A DNA stretch of 64,000 nt. Source: JBBQSN01 sp963825505. GTDB taxonomy: Bacteria > Actinomycetota > Actinomycetes > Actinomycetales > CAWJMD01. The stretch spans positions 256,015 to 320,014 of the forward strand of contig CAWGTL010000008.1 in the NCBI GenBank assembly GCA_963825505.1. The letters run 5' to 3'. Positions 32,196 to 40,351 of this stretch are shown here, piece by piece. A program made the position numbers and the translations under genes. Position 1 is the stretch's first letter, and each line of letters begins with the position of its first letter. Under the pieces are notes generated by a model, which was given only the letters and a program-made list of their open reading frames with translations, did not search any database and was not told the origin of the DNA.

Positions 32196-34654
32196 CCACC
32201 AAGATGGTGGGCGCCCCGATCTCCCGCCGCGAGGACCCGCGGCTGCTGCGGGGGGAGGGTCGGTACCTCGACGACCTCGGGCACGACGCCCTCGTCGCGG
32301 CCTTCGTCCGCAGCCCGCACGCTCACGCCCGGGTGGTCGACATCGACGTCGCAGGGGCGCTCGACGTCGAGGGCGTGGTCGCCGTCTACACCTACGACGA
32401 CCTGCTCGACGGAGTCGACCCGGACGACCCGGACGTGCCCGTCCCCGCTGTGGCGCAGCCGCTCCCGCTGCTGATCCCGCACCCGGCCCTCACCGCGCCG
32501 CGCACCGGCTACCCCCTGGCGCGCGAGGAGGTCAACCACGTCGGCGAGCCGGTCGTCATGGTCGTCGCCACCGACCGCTACGTCGCCGAGGACGCCTGCG
32601 AGCGGATCGTGGTCACCTACGACTTCCTGCCAGCCGTGGTCGGCATCGACGCCGCCCGCGCCGCGGAGCGCACCGTGCACGCCGACGTGCCCGACAACGT
32701 CGCGGCGCACCTGGTGCAGGAGGTCGGCGATCTCGACGCCGCGATGACCGCGGCGCCGCACACGCTGACCCTCGACCTCGACATCGAGCGGTCGGCGTGC
32801 ATGCCGATGGAGGGCAAGGGCGTCTACGCCATCTGGAACGGCGACGAGGACTCGATCCGGGTCTACACCTCCACCCAGGCGGCGACCTCGGTGCGGATGG
32901 CCGTGGCGGCCAAGCTGGAGATGGCCGCCAACAAGGTCGAGTGCATCGCACCGGACGTCGGCGGCGGGTTCGGGGTGAAGATCGTGCACCCGTGGCCCGA
33001 GGAGGTGCTGGTGCCGTGGGCCGCGCGGCGGCTCGCCCGCGCCGGCATCGCCCGTGAGGTGAAGTGGACCGAGGACCGGCGCGAGCACTTCATCTCGAGT
33101 GCGCACGAGCGCGGCCAGCAGCAGCGCGTGACAGCGGGTTTCGACGACGACGGCCGTCTGCTGGCGTTCGACTTCACCTTCTGGCACGACAACGGTGCGT
33201 ACACGCCGTACGGGATCATCGTCCCGATCATCACCTCGACGCAGGTGCTCGGCCCGTACAAGCCGGGCGCCTACCGCTGCAACGCCTACTCGCTGTACAC
33301 CAACACGGTCATCGTCACGCCGTACCGCGGCGCGGGTCGGCCGCAGGGGGTGTTCGCGATGGAGCGCACGATGGACGCGATCGCAGGCGCGCTCGGCAAG
33401 GACCGCACGGCCGTCCGCGAGGTCAACCTCATCACCCCGGACGAGATGCCGTACGACCACCAGCTGCTGTTCCAGGACGGCAAGCCGCTGGTCTACGACT
33501 CCGGCGACTACCCGGCGTCGATGGCGAAGATCAAGGCGCTGGTGGGCTGGGACGAGTTCGACGCGGTGCGCGACCAGGCGCGGGCCGAGGGGCGCACGGT
33601 GGGAATCGGCCTCGCGGCGTACGTCGAGGGCACGGGCCCGGGACCCTACGAGGGCGCGCACGTGGTGGTCGAGACCTCCGGGAAGGTCAAGGTCGCCACC
33701 GGGCTCACCACCCAGGGCCAGGGGCACCAGACCTCGTTCGCGCAGATCGTCGCCGACCAGCTCGGGGTCGACGTGGACGACGTCGAGGTGGTCACGGGCG
33801 ACACGCGCCGGTTCCGTTACGCCGTCGGCACCTTCGCCTCGCGCGCGGCCGTGATGAGCGGCTCGGCGATGCACGTGGCGGCCGGCAAGGTGCGCGACAA
33901 GGCGCTGCGGATCGCGGCCGACGCGCTGGAGGTCGACGTCGACGACCTCGAGCTCGTCGACGGCGTCGCCCGGGTCAAGGGCACGCCGGCGGGCGGGCCG
34001 GGAACCGAGGTGCCGCTCGCGACGCTCGCGGTGCTGTCCAACCCCCTGCGCTACGCGTTCGACACGGCGTCGCAGGCCGCAACCCAGTTCTCGGTGGGCG
34101 ACCACACCAAGCCGCCCGTGCCGGAGGGCGAGGAGCCGGGGCTGGAGGCCACCGGCTACTACTCGCCGAACCAGAGCACGTTCGCGTCCGGCATCCACGC
34201 CGTCGTCATCGAGACCGACCCGCTCACCGCCGAGGTACGGATCCTGCGCTACTGCGTGGTGCACGACTGCGGCACGCTGGTGAACCCCAAGATCGTCGAG
34301 GGACAGATCCACGGCGGCGTCGCGCAGGGGGTGGGCGGGGCGCTGTACGAGCGGATCGTCTACGACGAGCACGGCCAGGTGCTCAACGCCTCGTACATGG
34401 ACTTCCTGATGCCCTATGCCACCGAGGTGCCGGCCAGGATCGAGATCGACCACCTCGAGACGCCCTCGCCGCTGAACCCGTTGGGCATCAAGGGTGCCGG
34501 CGAGGCGGGAGTCATCCCGTCCGCGGCGCTGTTCGCGTCCGCGATCGAGGACGCCGAGGGCTTCGCGATCCGGTCGATGCCGCTGTCGCCCAGCGACCTG
34601 TTCGAGCTCCGCCGCCAGCACGCCGACCCCGGCCACAGGGAGGACCCGTCATGA
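32192..34654 (+). CDS. Molybdenum hydroxylase large (Mo-cofactor) subunit
   Basis: 820 residues. The molybdopterin-cytosine-dinucleotide subunit: GAPISRREDPRLLRG at the start, VGGGFGVKIVHPWPEE near residue 255, PYRGAGRPQGVFAMER near 375, TTQGQGHQTSFAQI near 508, and the catalytic glutamate in GIKGAGEAGVIPS near 770. The active-site loop reads YRGAGR, as in the so-called form II proteins, and not YRCSFR of true CO dehydrogenase, so CO oxidation is unlikely. The start is GTG 32192, overlapping the small subunit stop. With a uracil-type permease and a linked barbiturase, oxidation of uracil or thymine to a barbiturate is a reasonable prediction; other N-heterocycles cannot be excluded. No Mo-cofactor insertion (XdhC/CoxF-like) gene is in the window. 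Confidence 0.9.
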   Translation: MTTKMVGAPISRREDPRLLRGEGRYLDDLGHDALVAAFVRSPHAHARVVDIDVAGALDVEGVVAVYTYDDLLDGVDPDDPDVPVPAVAQPLPLLIPHPALTAPRTGYPLAREEVNHVGEPVVMVVATDRYVAEDACERIVVTYDFLPAVVGIDAARAAERTVHADVPDNVAAHLVQEVGDLDAAMTAAPHTLTLDLDIERSACMPMEGKGVYAIWNGDEDSIRVYTSTQAATSVRMAVAAKLEMAANKVECIAPDVGGGFGVKIVHPWPEEVLVPWAARRLARAGIAREVKWTEDRREHFISSAHERGQQQRVTAGFDDDGRLLAFDFTFWHDNGAYTPYGIIVPIITSTQVLGPYKPGAYRCNAYSLYTNTVIVTPYRGAGRPQGVFAMERTMDAIAGALGKDRTAVREVNLITPDEMPYDHQLLFQDGKPLVYDSGDYPASMAKIKALVGWDEFDAVRDQARAEGRTVGIGLAAYVEGTGPGPYEGAHVVVETSGKVKVATGLTTQGQGHQTSFAQIVADQLGVDVDDVEVVTGDTRRFRYAVGTFASRAAVMSGSAMHVAAGKVRDKALRIAADALEVDVDDLELVDGVARVKGTPAGGPGTEVPLATLAVLSNPLRYAFDTASQAATQFSVGDHTKPPVPEGEEPGLEATGYYSPNQSTFASGIHAVVIETDPLTAEVRILRYCVVHDCGTLVNPKIVEGQIHGGVAQGVGGALYERIVYDEHGQVLNASYMDFLMPYATEVPARIEIDHLETPSPLNPLGIKGAGEAGVIPSAALFASAIEDAEGFAIRSMPLSPSDLFELRRQHADPGHREDPS

Positions 34655-35298
34655 GGATCAGCGGAACGGCAGACCTGGCCGCGCCCCCCGCGAAGGTGTT
34701 CGCCGCACTCAACGACCCCGCGGTGCTGGCTGCCACCATCCCCGGCTGCCACGCGCTCCAGCAGGTGTCACCCGATGTCTACGCCATGACCGTCACCGCC
34801 GGGGTCGCCTCGATCAAGGGCACCTACGAGGGACGCGTCACCCTCGCCGACCAGCACGCGCCGTCGTCGTTCACGTTGCGCGCCAGCGGGTCCGGCGCGC
34901 CGGGGAGCGTCGACGCCACCGTTGCGGTGAAGCTCGCCGAGCAGGGCACCGGCACGCACCTCGAGTACGACGCCGACGCGGTCGTCGGCGGAATGGTGGG
35001 CGGGGTCGGGCAGCGGATGCTGTCCGGGGTCTCGCGCCGGATGGCCGCACAGTTCTTCGGCGCCGTCGACAAGGTCATCGCCGAGGGTGTCCCGCAGGCG
35101 CCCGCGCCCGCCCCGGTCGGTGTGTCCGCCGAGACCCCGCAGGCCGCGACCGCGGCTCCGGCCGCGACGGCCGCGGCGGTGCCGGCGGCGACCGACACCG
35201 CACCCGCCTGGCTGGTGCCGGCCGCCATCACCACCGGCGCCCTCTCGGCCCTGGCCGGCGTCGCGCTCGGCTGGGTCCTGGGACGGCGGTCACGCTGA
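34651..35298 (+). CDS. CoxG-like SRPBCC protein with C-terminal anchor
   Basis: 215 residues. Residues 1-145 are a START/SRPBCC domain of the CoxG type (MRISGTADLAAPPAKVFAAL, LAATIPGCHALQQV, SIKGTYEGRVTLAD). A Pro/Ala-rich linker follows, then a single hydrophobic helix near 185-208 ending in RRSR. CoxG proteins recruit CO dehydrogenase to the membrane quinone pool; here it probably anchors the adjacent molybdenum hydroxylase. Starts overlapping the large subunit stop (ATGA); its own stop shares one base with the next ATG. Confidence 0.85.
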   Translation: MRISGTADLAAPPAKVFAALNDPAVLAATIPGCHALQQVSPDVYAMTVTAGVASIKGTYEGRVTLADQHAPSSFTLRASGSGAPGSVDATVAVKLAEQGTGTHLEYDADAVVGGMVGGVGQRMLSGVSRRMAAQFFGAVDKVIAEGVPQAPAPAPVGVSAETPQAATAAPAATAAAVPAATDTAPAWLVPAAITTGALSALAGVALGWVLGRRSR

Positions 35299-36221
35299 TG
35301 CGCGCCTTCACGGTCGCGGCGCTTCAGCTCGCACCCCTGCCCGACGCGTTGTCCCGCAGCACGATCGAGCAGAACACCGCCCGCGCGGCGGAGTGGGTGC
35401 GACGCTGCGTGGAGGAGACGGGAGCCGAGCTGGTCGTGCTGCCGGAGACGGCCTCCACCGGCTTCACACCGGGGTGCGGCCCGGCCGAGCTGTGGGACCT
35501 CGTCAGCGAGGTGCCGGGCCCGGTGACCGAGCCGCTGCAGGAGACGGCCCGCGCGCTCGGGGTGCACCTGGTCTGGGGTACCTACGAGCGGGGGCCGGAG
35601 CGCGGCGTCGTCCACAACTCCTCGGTGCTGATCGGGCGCGACGGGGAGGTGACGGGGGTGTACCGCAAGACGCACCCGTTCTGCACCGAGATCGTCACCC
35701 GGGGCGGCTGGGTCACGCCGGGCGACGAGGTCTGCGTGGTGGAGACCGATCTCGGCCGGATCGGCATGGCGATCTGCTTCGACGGCGACTTCCCCGAGCT
35801 GTGGCGCATCCAGGCCGTCCAGGGCGCCGAGGTGATCGCCCGCCCCTCGGCGCTGCTGCGCTCGGCCGACATCGCCGAGATGACCTCGCGGGCACGGGCG
35901 TACGACAACCACGTCTACGTGGTCGCGGCCAACTCCACCGGCACCGACCCGGCCGGCGTGCACTACTTCGGCAACTCCCACGTGGTCACGCCCACCTCCC
36001 ACACGGTGGCGCGGGCGGCCAGCCACGAGTGCTGGATCAGCGCGCGGCTCGACCCGGCAGAGGCGATGGCGAGCCTCACGCCGGGGTCGTCGGTCCGGCA
36101 GGGCTTCGACCACCTCGCCGACCGCAACCTCGACCTGGTGCGGCGGTACGCCGACGACCTCGCGCGCCCTGCGGCCACCAGCTTCCCGTACGCCCGGGCC
36201 GGCAGCCCGACGGAGCACTGA
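35298..36221 (+). CDS. Nitrilase-superfamily amidohydrolase
   Basis: 307 residues of the carbon-nitrogen hydrolase superfamily. The Glu-Lys-Cys catalytic set is visible: LPETASTGF (Glu about 52), VYRKTHPF (Lys about 122) and MAICFDGDFPE (Cys about 158). Members hydrolyse amides, carbamoyl groups or nitriles. It is the last gene of an overlapping series (FAD, Fe-S, Mo, CoxG, amidase). In the pathway I propose it would hydrolyse malonamate to malonate and ammonia, a reaction close to that of omega-amidases. An alternative is direct hydrolysis of an N-carbamoyl compound. The sequence does not separate these. A hairpin follows its stop. Confidence 0.85.
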   Translation: MRAFTVAALQLAPLPDALSRSTIEQNTARAAEWVRRCVEETGAELVVLPETASTGFTPGCGPAELWDLVSEVPGPVTEPLQETARALGVHLVWGTYERGPERGVVHNSSVLIGRDGEVTGVYRKTHPFCTEIVTRGGWVTPGDEVCVVETDLGRIGMAICFDGDFPELWRIQAVQGAEVIARPSALLRSADIAEMTSRARAYDNHVYVVAANSTGTDPAGVHYFGNSHVVTPTSHTVARAASHECWISARLDPAEAMASLTPGSSVRQGFDHLADRNLDLVRRYADDLARPAATSFPYARAGSPTEH

Positions 36222-36225
36222 CTCG

Positions 36226-36267
36226 GCGTCCCACCTGAACCCGTTCGGGACGGTTTCGGTGGGACGC
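36226..36267 (+). terminator. Hairpin terminator after the nitrilase gene
   Basis: GCGTCCCACC (36226-36235) pairs with GGTGGGACGC (36258-36267), with a small inner hairpin CCCG-TT-CGGG (36240-36249). It begins five bases after the stop codon of the catabolic operon. Confidence 0.55.
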
Positions 36268-36344
36268 GCCGGGGTCGTACCACCCTGTGCCGCAGCATCT
36301 CTCGGGTGCACGAAAGGGTGTGGACGCATCCAGCCCGGTGCACC

Positions 36345-36623
36345 ATGCTGACAGCGCGCCGCGCCCTCGGGGGTGCCTTCGCGCGGAGGTCTTGGCCGCC
36401 GCGCGCACCACCGGTCGAGAAGGGCCGGAACCCCTGCCCCCTGACGACCGTGCAGCTCCCCGTTCGCGCACGGCCCTCCCGTCGACCCTCGCAGGCGGTG
36501 CCCGTGCTCGGCAGCGCCCCGCCCACCCGAGCGGTCGGCACGGCGCTCCCGGTCGGCACGCTGGCTCCGCTCGGCGAGACGGGGCCCGAGCGCCCCGGGA
36601 CCATCGTCCGCGTCACCTGGTGA
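36345..36623 (+). CDS. Doubtful small ORF, Pro/Arg-rich
   Basis: 92 residues from ATG 36345, or about 57 from a GTG near 36450. The product is rich in Pro, Arg and Ala with no recognised domain. The last third (GTALPVGTLAPLGETGPERP ending in a Val-Arg-Val-Thr-Trp tail) looks less random than the first. There is no convincing ribosome binding site, and the ATG lies inside the imperfect stem described for this region. Open frames of this length arise by chance at this GC content, so I rate it as possible only. Confidence 0.2.
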   Translation: MLTARRALGGAFARRSWPPRAPPVEKGRNPCPLTTVQLPVRARPSRRPSQAVPVLGSAPPTRAVGTALPVGTLAPLGETGPERPGTIVRVTW

Positions 36624-36664
36624 GGGGATCGCTTCCAGGACGCGCGACGACGCGGTGAAGGTGC

Positions 36665-36694
36665 GGCACCCCGGACGGACAGGTCCGGGGTGCC
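36665..36694 (+). terminator. Perfect 12-bp hairpin GGCACCCCGGAC / GTCCGGGGTGCC
   Basis: Perfect 12-bp stem (36665-36676 and 36683-36694) with a six-base loop GGACAG. It ends 20 bases before the -10 element of the MoxR-like gene, so it probably insulates that gene from upstream transcription. Confidence 0.6.
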
Positions 36695-36713
36695 GTTCCG
36701 CGCGGGGGCGACG

Positions 36714-36719
36714 TACGGT
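36714..36719 (+). promoter_or_regulatory. -10 element for leaderless MoxR-like gene
   Basis: TACGGT lies six bases before GTG 36726. AGGAGG touches the GTG directly and so cannot act as a normal ribosome binding site. Confidence 0.45.
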
Positions 36720-36725
36720 CAGGAG

Positions 36726-38144
36726 GTGACCCTCGCCCCCGTCGCCCCGGAGTCGCTGCCCACCACGCTCGGAGAGCTGCGGGCCTCCGGCCACGAGCAC
36801 CGCTCGGTCAAGGCCGAGCTGCGCCACAACCTGCTCGACCGGATGCGGTCGAGCAGCACCGCGTCGGAGCGGTTCCCCGGCATCGTCGGGTTCGACGAGA
36901 CCGTCCTGCCCGAGCTCGAGCGGGCGATCCTGGCCGGCCACGACGTCGTCCTGCTGGGCGAGCGCGGCCAGGGCAAGACCCGCCTGATCCGCTCGCTCGT
37001 CGGGCTGCTCGACGAGTGGACCCCGGTGATCGCCGGCTCCGAGCTGGGGGAGCACCCGTACGAGCCGGTCGTCCCGCAGTCGGTGCGGCGCGCGGCCGAG
37101 CTCGGCGACGACCTGCCGGTGGCCTGGCGGCACCGGTCGCTCCGGTACGCCGAGAAGCTGGCGACCCCGGACACGAGCATCGGGGACCTGATCGGCGACG
37201 TCGACCCGGTGCGCGTCGCCCAGGGCCGCAGCCTCGGCGACCCGGACACGATCCACTACGGCCTCGTGCCGCGTGCGCACCGCGGCATCGTCGCGGTGAA
37301 CGAGCTGCCCGACCTCGCTGAGCGGATCCAGGTGGGCCTGCTGAACGTGCTGGAGGAGCGCGACATCCAGGTGCGTGGGTACCAGCTGCGGCTGCCGCTC
37401 GACCTGCTGCTCGTCGCGAGCGCGAACCCGGAGGACTACACCAACCGCGGCCGCATCATCACCCCGCTCAAGGACCGGTTCGGCGCCGAGATCCGCACCC
37501 ACTACCCGCTCGACCTCACCGACGAGATCGACCTGCTGACGCAGGAGGCCGACCTGGTCGCCGAGGTCCCCGAGCACGTCCTCGAGGTGGTGGCGCGCTT
37601 CACCCGCGGGGTGCGCGAGTCGCCCGCCGTCGACGCACGGTCGGGGGTGTCGGCCCGCTTCGCCGTCGCCGGTGCCGAGACGGTCGCCGCCGCGGCGCTG
37701 CGCCGCGGCGCGCTGCGAGGCGAGGACGACCCGGTCGCCCGCGTGGGCGACACGGAGTCGGTGGTCGGCACCCTGCGCGGCAAGGTCGAGTTCGAGTCGG
37801 GCCACGAGGGTCGGGAGATCGAGGTGCTCGCCCACCTGCTGCGCACCGCAGTGGCCGAGACGTTCCGCTCGCGGCTCGGCGGGCTGGACCTCAGCGGCTT
37901 CACCGCGCTGACCGCCGACGGCACGACGGTCGAGACCGGTGAGGGCGTCACCTCGGCGGAGGTGCTCGCGCAGGTCGGCCAGGTGTCGGGGCTCGCGAAG
38001 GTGCTCGACCGGCTCGGCTCCGGGGCGGCGCCCTCGGCGGGACAGGCCGCGGCGGCGGTGGAGCTGGTGCTCGAGGGCCTGCACCTCACCCGCCGGCTGG
38101 GCAAGGAGCCCGCCGACGGTGGCCGGACGGTGTACGGGGGATGA
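36726..38144 (+). CDS. MoxR/magnesium-chelatase-like AAA ATPase
   Basis: 472 residues. Walker A is LLGERGQGKTRL near residue 78. The Walker B region reads GIVAVNELPDL, with Asn where most AAA proteins have Asp before the Glu; sensor 1 is LLVASANPEDYTNRG and an arginine-rich TPLKDRFGAE follows. These are the features of the chelatase-I-like branch of AAA proteins. It overlaps the VWA gene by four bases (ATGA), the usual MoxR-VWA pairing in which the ATPase remodels or inserts metal into a client with help of the VWA partner. The client is unknown; the polyol operon downstream is separately regulated. The start is GTG 36726, apparently leaderless. Confidence 0.8.
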   Translation: MTLAPVAPESLPTTLGELRASGHEHRSVKAELRHNLLDRMRSSSTASERFPGIVGFDETVLPELERAILAGHDVVLLGERGQGKTRLIRSLVGLLDEWTPVIAGSELGEHPYEPVVPQSVRRAAELGDDLPVAWRHRSLRYAEKLATPDTSIGDLIGDVDPVRVAQGRSLGDPDTIHYGLVPRAHRGIVAVNELPDLAERIQVGLLNVLEERDIQVRGYQLRLPLDLLLVASANPEDYTNRGRIITPLKDRFGAEIRTHYPLDLTDEIDLLTQEADLVAEVPEHVLEVVARFTRGVRESPAVDARSGVSARFAVAGAETVAAAALRRGALRGEDDPVARVGDTESVVGTLRGKVEFESGHEGREIEVLAHLLRTAVAETFRSRLGGLDLSGFTALTADGTTVETGEGVTSAEVLAQVGQVSGLAKVLDRLGSGAAPSAGQAAAAVELVLEGLHLTRRLGKEPADGGRTVYGG

Positions 38145-40213
38145 CGGCCCAGCCGTCGGACGCCGGCCGGCCGGGTCAGCACCACCGGCGGTACCGCTAC
38201 GGCGCGTGGACCGGGGGGCCCGACCCGTTGGCCCCGCCGTTCGACGTGCGCGCGGCGGTCGATGCCGTGGGCGAGGAGGTGCTCGCGGGCGGCAGCCTGC
38301 GGGAGGCGCTGCGCGACCTGCTGCGCCGGGGCCAGGACGGCGACCGTGGCCTCGACGACCTCGAGGCGCGCGCGCGGCGGATGCGGCAGCAGGCCTCGCG
38401 GCGAGGCCGCCTGGACGGGACGGTCACGCGCGCGAGGGCCCTGCTCGACCAGGCCCTCGCGGCGGAGCGCGACGCCCTCGACGACGCCGCAGCCGCAGCG
38501 CAGGGGGAGGACGGCACGGGCGAGCCCGACCTCGACGCGCAGTTCGCGCGGGCCCGCCTCGACGCGCTGCCGCGGTCGACAGCGGCCGCCGTGCGTGAGC
38601 TCGCCGACTACGACTGGCGCAGCGACGCCGCCCGCGCCGACTACCAGCGGATCCTGGACGAGCTGCGTGGCGAGGTGCTCGACCAGCGCTTCGCGGGGAT
38701 GCGGCAGGCGCTGCAGGGAGCGGACCCGGCGAGGAACCCGGAGGCCGCCGCCCGGCTGCGTGAGATGCTCGGTGACCTGAACGACCTGCTCGCCCAGCAC
38801 GCCTCCGGACAGGACACCACCGACCGGTTCCGCGAGTTCATGGAGCGCCACGGCGAGTTCTTCCCCGACGCCCCGCAGAGCACCGACGAGCTGGTCGACC
38901 AGCTCGCCCGCCAGGCCGCGGCCGCCGAGCAGCTGATGCGCTCGCTCTCGCCGTCGCAGCGCGAGGAGCTCGCCGGCCTGATGTCGCAGGCACTGGCCGA
39001 CAGCGGGCTCGCCGACCAGATGGCCGTGCTGTCGGAGTCGTTGCGCGCCCTGCGCCCCGAGCTCGCGTGGGACCGCGCGCGCCAGACCACGGGGTCCGAG
39101 CCGCTCGGGTACGGCGACGCCACCGGAGCCCTGGCCGAGCTGGCCGACCTCGACGACCTCGTCGAGCAGCTGGGCCAGGAGCACCCGGGCGCCACCCTCG
39201 ACGACGTCGACGTCCAGGCGGTCGAGCGCCACCTGGGTCGTGGCGCCGCCGACGACGTGCGGCGCCTGGCCGAGCTGGAGCGGGAGCTGAGGCGGCAGGG
39301 CTGGGTCACCACCGGTCGCGACGGCATGGCCCTGAGTCCGAAGGCGTTGCGGCGCCTCGGTTCCACAGCGCTCCGCCACGTCTTCTCCGACCTCGAGAAC
39401 GGTCGCCGGGGGCAGCACGACCTGCGGTCCGCCGGGGCGGCCGGCGAGGCCACCGGCGCGTCGCGGGCGTGGGAGTTCGGCGACACCCAGCCGATCGACG
39501 TCGTGCGGACGGTCCAGAACGCACTGCGTCGTCATGGTTCCCGAGGCGATGACACCGGGCGCAGCGCGTCCGAGGGCGACGGTGCGGTGACGCTCGAGGT
39601 CGCCGACTTCGAGGTGGTCGAGACCGAGCGGCGCAGCGGTGCGGCGGTGGCGCTGCTGGTCGACCTGTCCTACTCGATGGTGGCGGAGGGTCGGTGGGGG
39701 CCGATGAAGCAGACCGCGCTCGCGCTGGCTCACCTGGTGGCGACCCGTTTTCCTCAGGACGCCTTGCAGATCATCGGTTTCGGCCGCTACGCGACGACCT
39801 TGACCCAGGCGGAGCTCGCCGCGGTCGAGCCGGACTACCAGCAGGGGACGAACCTGTCGCACGCCCTCGCCCTCGCCGGCCGGCACCTGCGGCGGCACAG
39901 CTCGTCCGACCCCGTGGTGATGGTCGTCACCGACGGCGAACCCACGGCCCACCTCGACGACGACGGCGAGGCGTTCTTCATGTGGCCGCCGCTGCAGGAG
40001 ACCATCGCCCGCACCGTGCGCGAGGTCGACCTGCTGGCGCGCTACGGGGCGGTGGTGAACCTGTTCATGCTGGGGGAGGACCCCGGCCTGCGTCGCTTCG
40101 TCGACGCCGTGGCCCGCCGCGCCGGCGGCCGCGTCCTGACCCCCTCGGCCGCCGACCTCGGCCGCTACGTCGTCAGCGACTACCTGCGCGCCCGTCGCGG
40201 CCGCCGCGGCTGA
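38141..40213 (+). CDS. VWA domain protein, partner of MoxR-like ATPase
   Basis: 690 residues. The first 450 are helical and rich in Ala, Arg, Asp and Glu, without a recognised domain. The VWA domain begins near residue 500: metal site VDLSYSM (D-x-S-x-S), threonine in QGTNLSHAL and aspartate in VVTDGEPTAH complete a full MIDAS. It ends with an arginine-rich tail. The start overlaps the ATPase stop, so stoichiometric expression is likely. No signal peptide or membrane helix is present, so the pair acts in the cytosol. Similar pairs serve in cobalt/magnesium chelation and in maturation of oxidoreductases such as CO dehydrogenase (CoxD/CoxE); a role for the molybdenum enzyme upstream is possible but unproven. 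Confidence 0.8.
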   Translation: MTAQPSDAGRPGQHHRRYRYGAWTGGPDPLAPPFDVRAAVDAVGEEVLAGGSLREALRDLLRRGQDGDRGLDDLEARARRMRQQASRRGRLDGTVTRARALLDQALAAERDALDDAAAAAQGEDGTGEPDLDAQFARARLDALPRSTAAAVRELADYDWRSDAARADYQRILDELRGEVLDQRFAGMRQALQGADPARNPEAAARLREMLGDLNDLLAQHASGQDTTDRFREFMERHGEFFPDAPQSTDELVDQLARQAAAAEQLMRSLSPSQREELAGLMSQALADSGLADQMAVLSESLRALRPELAWDRARQTTGSEPLGYGDATGALAELADLDDLVEQLGQEHPGATLDDVDVQAVERHLGRGAADDVRRLAELERELRRQGWVTTGRDGMALSPKALRRLGSTALRHVFSDLENGRRGQHDLRSAGAAGEATGASRAWEFGDTQPIDVVRTVQNALRRHGSRGDDTGRSASEGDGAVTLEVADFEVVETERRSGAAVALLVDLSYSMVAEGRWGPMKQTALALAHLVATRFPQDALQIIGFGRYATTLTQAELAAVEPDYQQGTNLSHALALAGRHLRRHSSSDPVVMVVTDGEPTAHLDDDGEAFFMWPPLQETIARTVREVDLLARYGAVVNLFMLGEDPGLRRFVDAVARRAGGRVLTPSAADLGRYVVSDYLRARRGRRG

Positions 40214-40256
40214 CCGGAACTGCCCGCTCCGAGCACGGCGACGTCCAACCGGTGAG

Positions 40257-40314
40257 ATCGTTGACAACGATTTCAGCCAAGGCGTTGACAACGTTTGCAG
40301 TGAGCGGGCAGGCT
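40257..40314 (+). promoter_or_regulatory. Two LacI-type operators over a sigma-70 promoter
   Basis: Operator 1 is ATCGTTG-A-CAACGAT (40257-40271), operator 2 is CGTTG-A-CAACG (40283-40293); centres are 24 bp apart. TTGACA (40285-40290) within operator 2 and CAGGCT (40309-40314), 18 nt later, form a promoter that bound repressor would block. The lacI start is 37 nt further on, so the regulator probably controls itself and the operon. Confidence 0.75.
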
Positions 40315-40351
40315 CCAACCACTCACCGGACGACGAGGTCAGGGGCTGGTC

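Larger units (their letters stand above)
36222..36725. other. 504-nt region with hairpins, no secure gene
   Basis: It holds the terminator at 36226-36267, an imperfect stem (CAGCAT at 36295-36300 with ATGCTG at 36346-36351, and inner GGTGCAC with GTGCACC), a doubtful small ORF (36345-36623) and a perfect 12-bp hairpin (36665-36694). The last part carries the promoter of the MoxR-like gene. No RNA family is recognised. Confidence 0.5.

Noticed and set aside
30808..34654. Aerobic carbon monoxide dehydrogenase (coxMSL)
   Set aside because: The large subunit has PYRGAGR at the active-site loop and lacks the cysteine signature of form I CO dehydrogenase.
40257..40293. A transposon end or attachment site suggested by the repeated TTGACAAC sequences
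   Set aside because: Position, spacing and palindromic form fit LacI operators over a promoter; no transposase or integrase is near.
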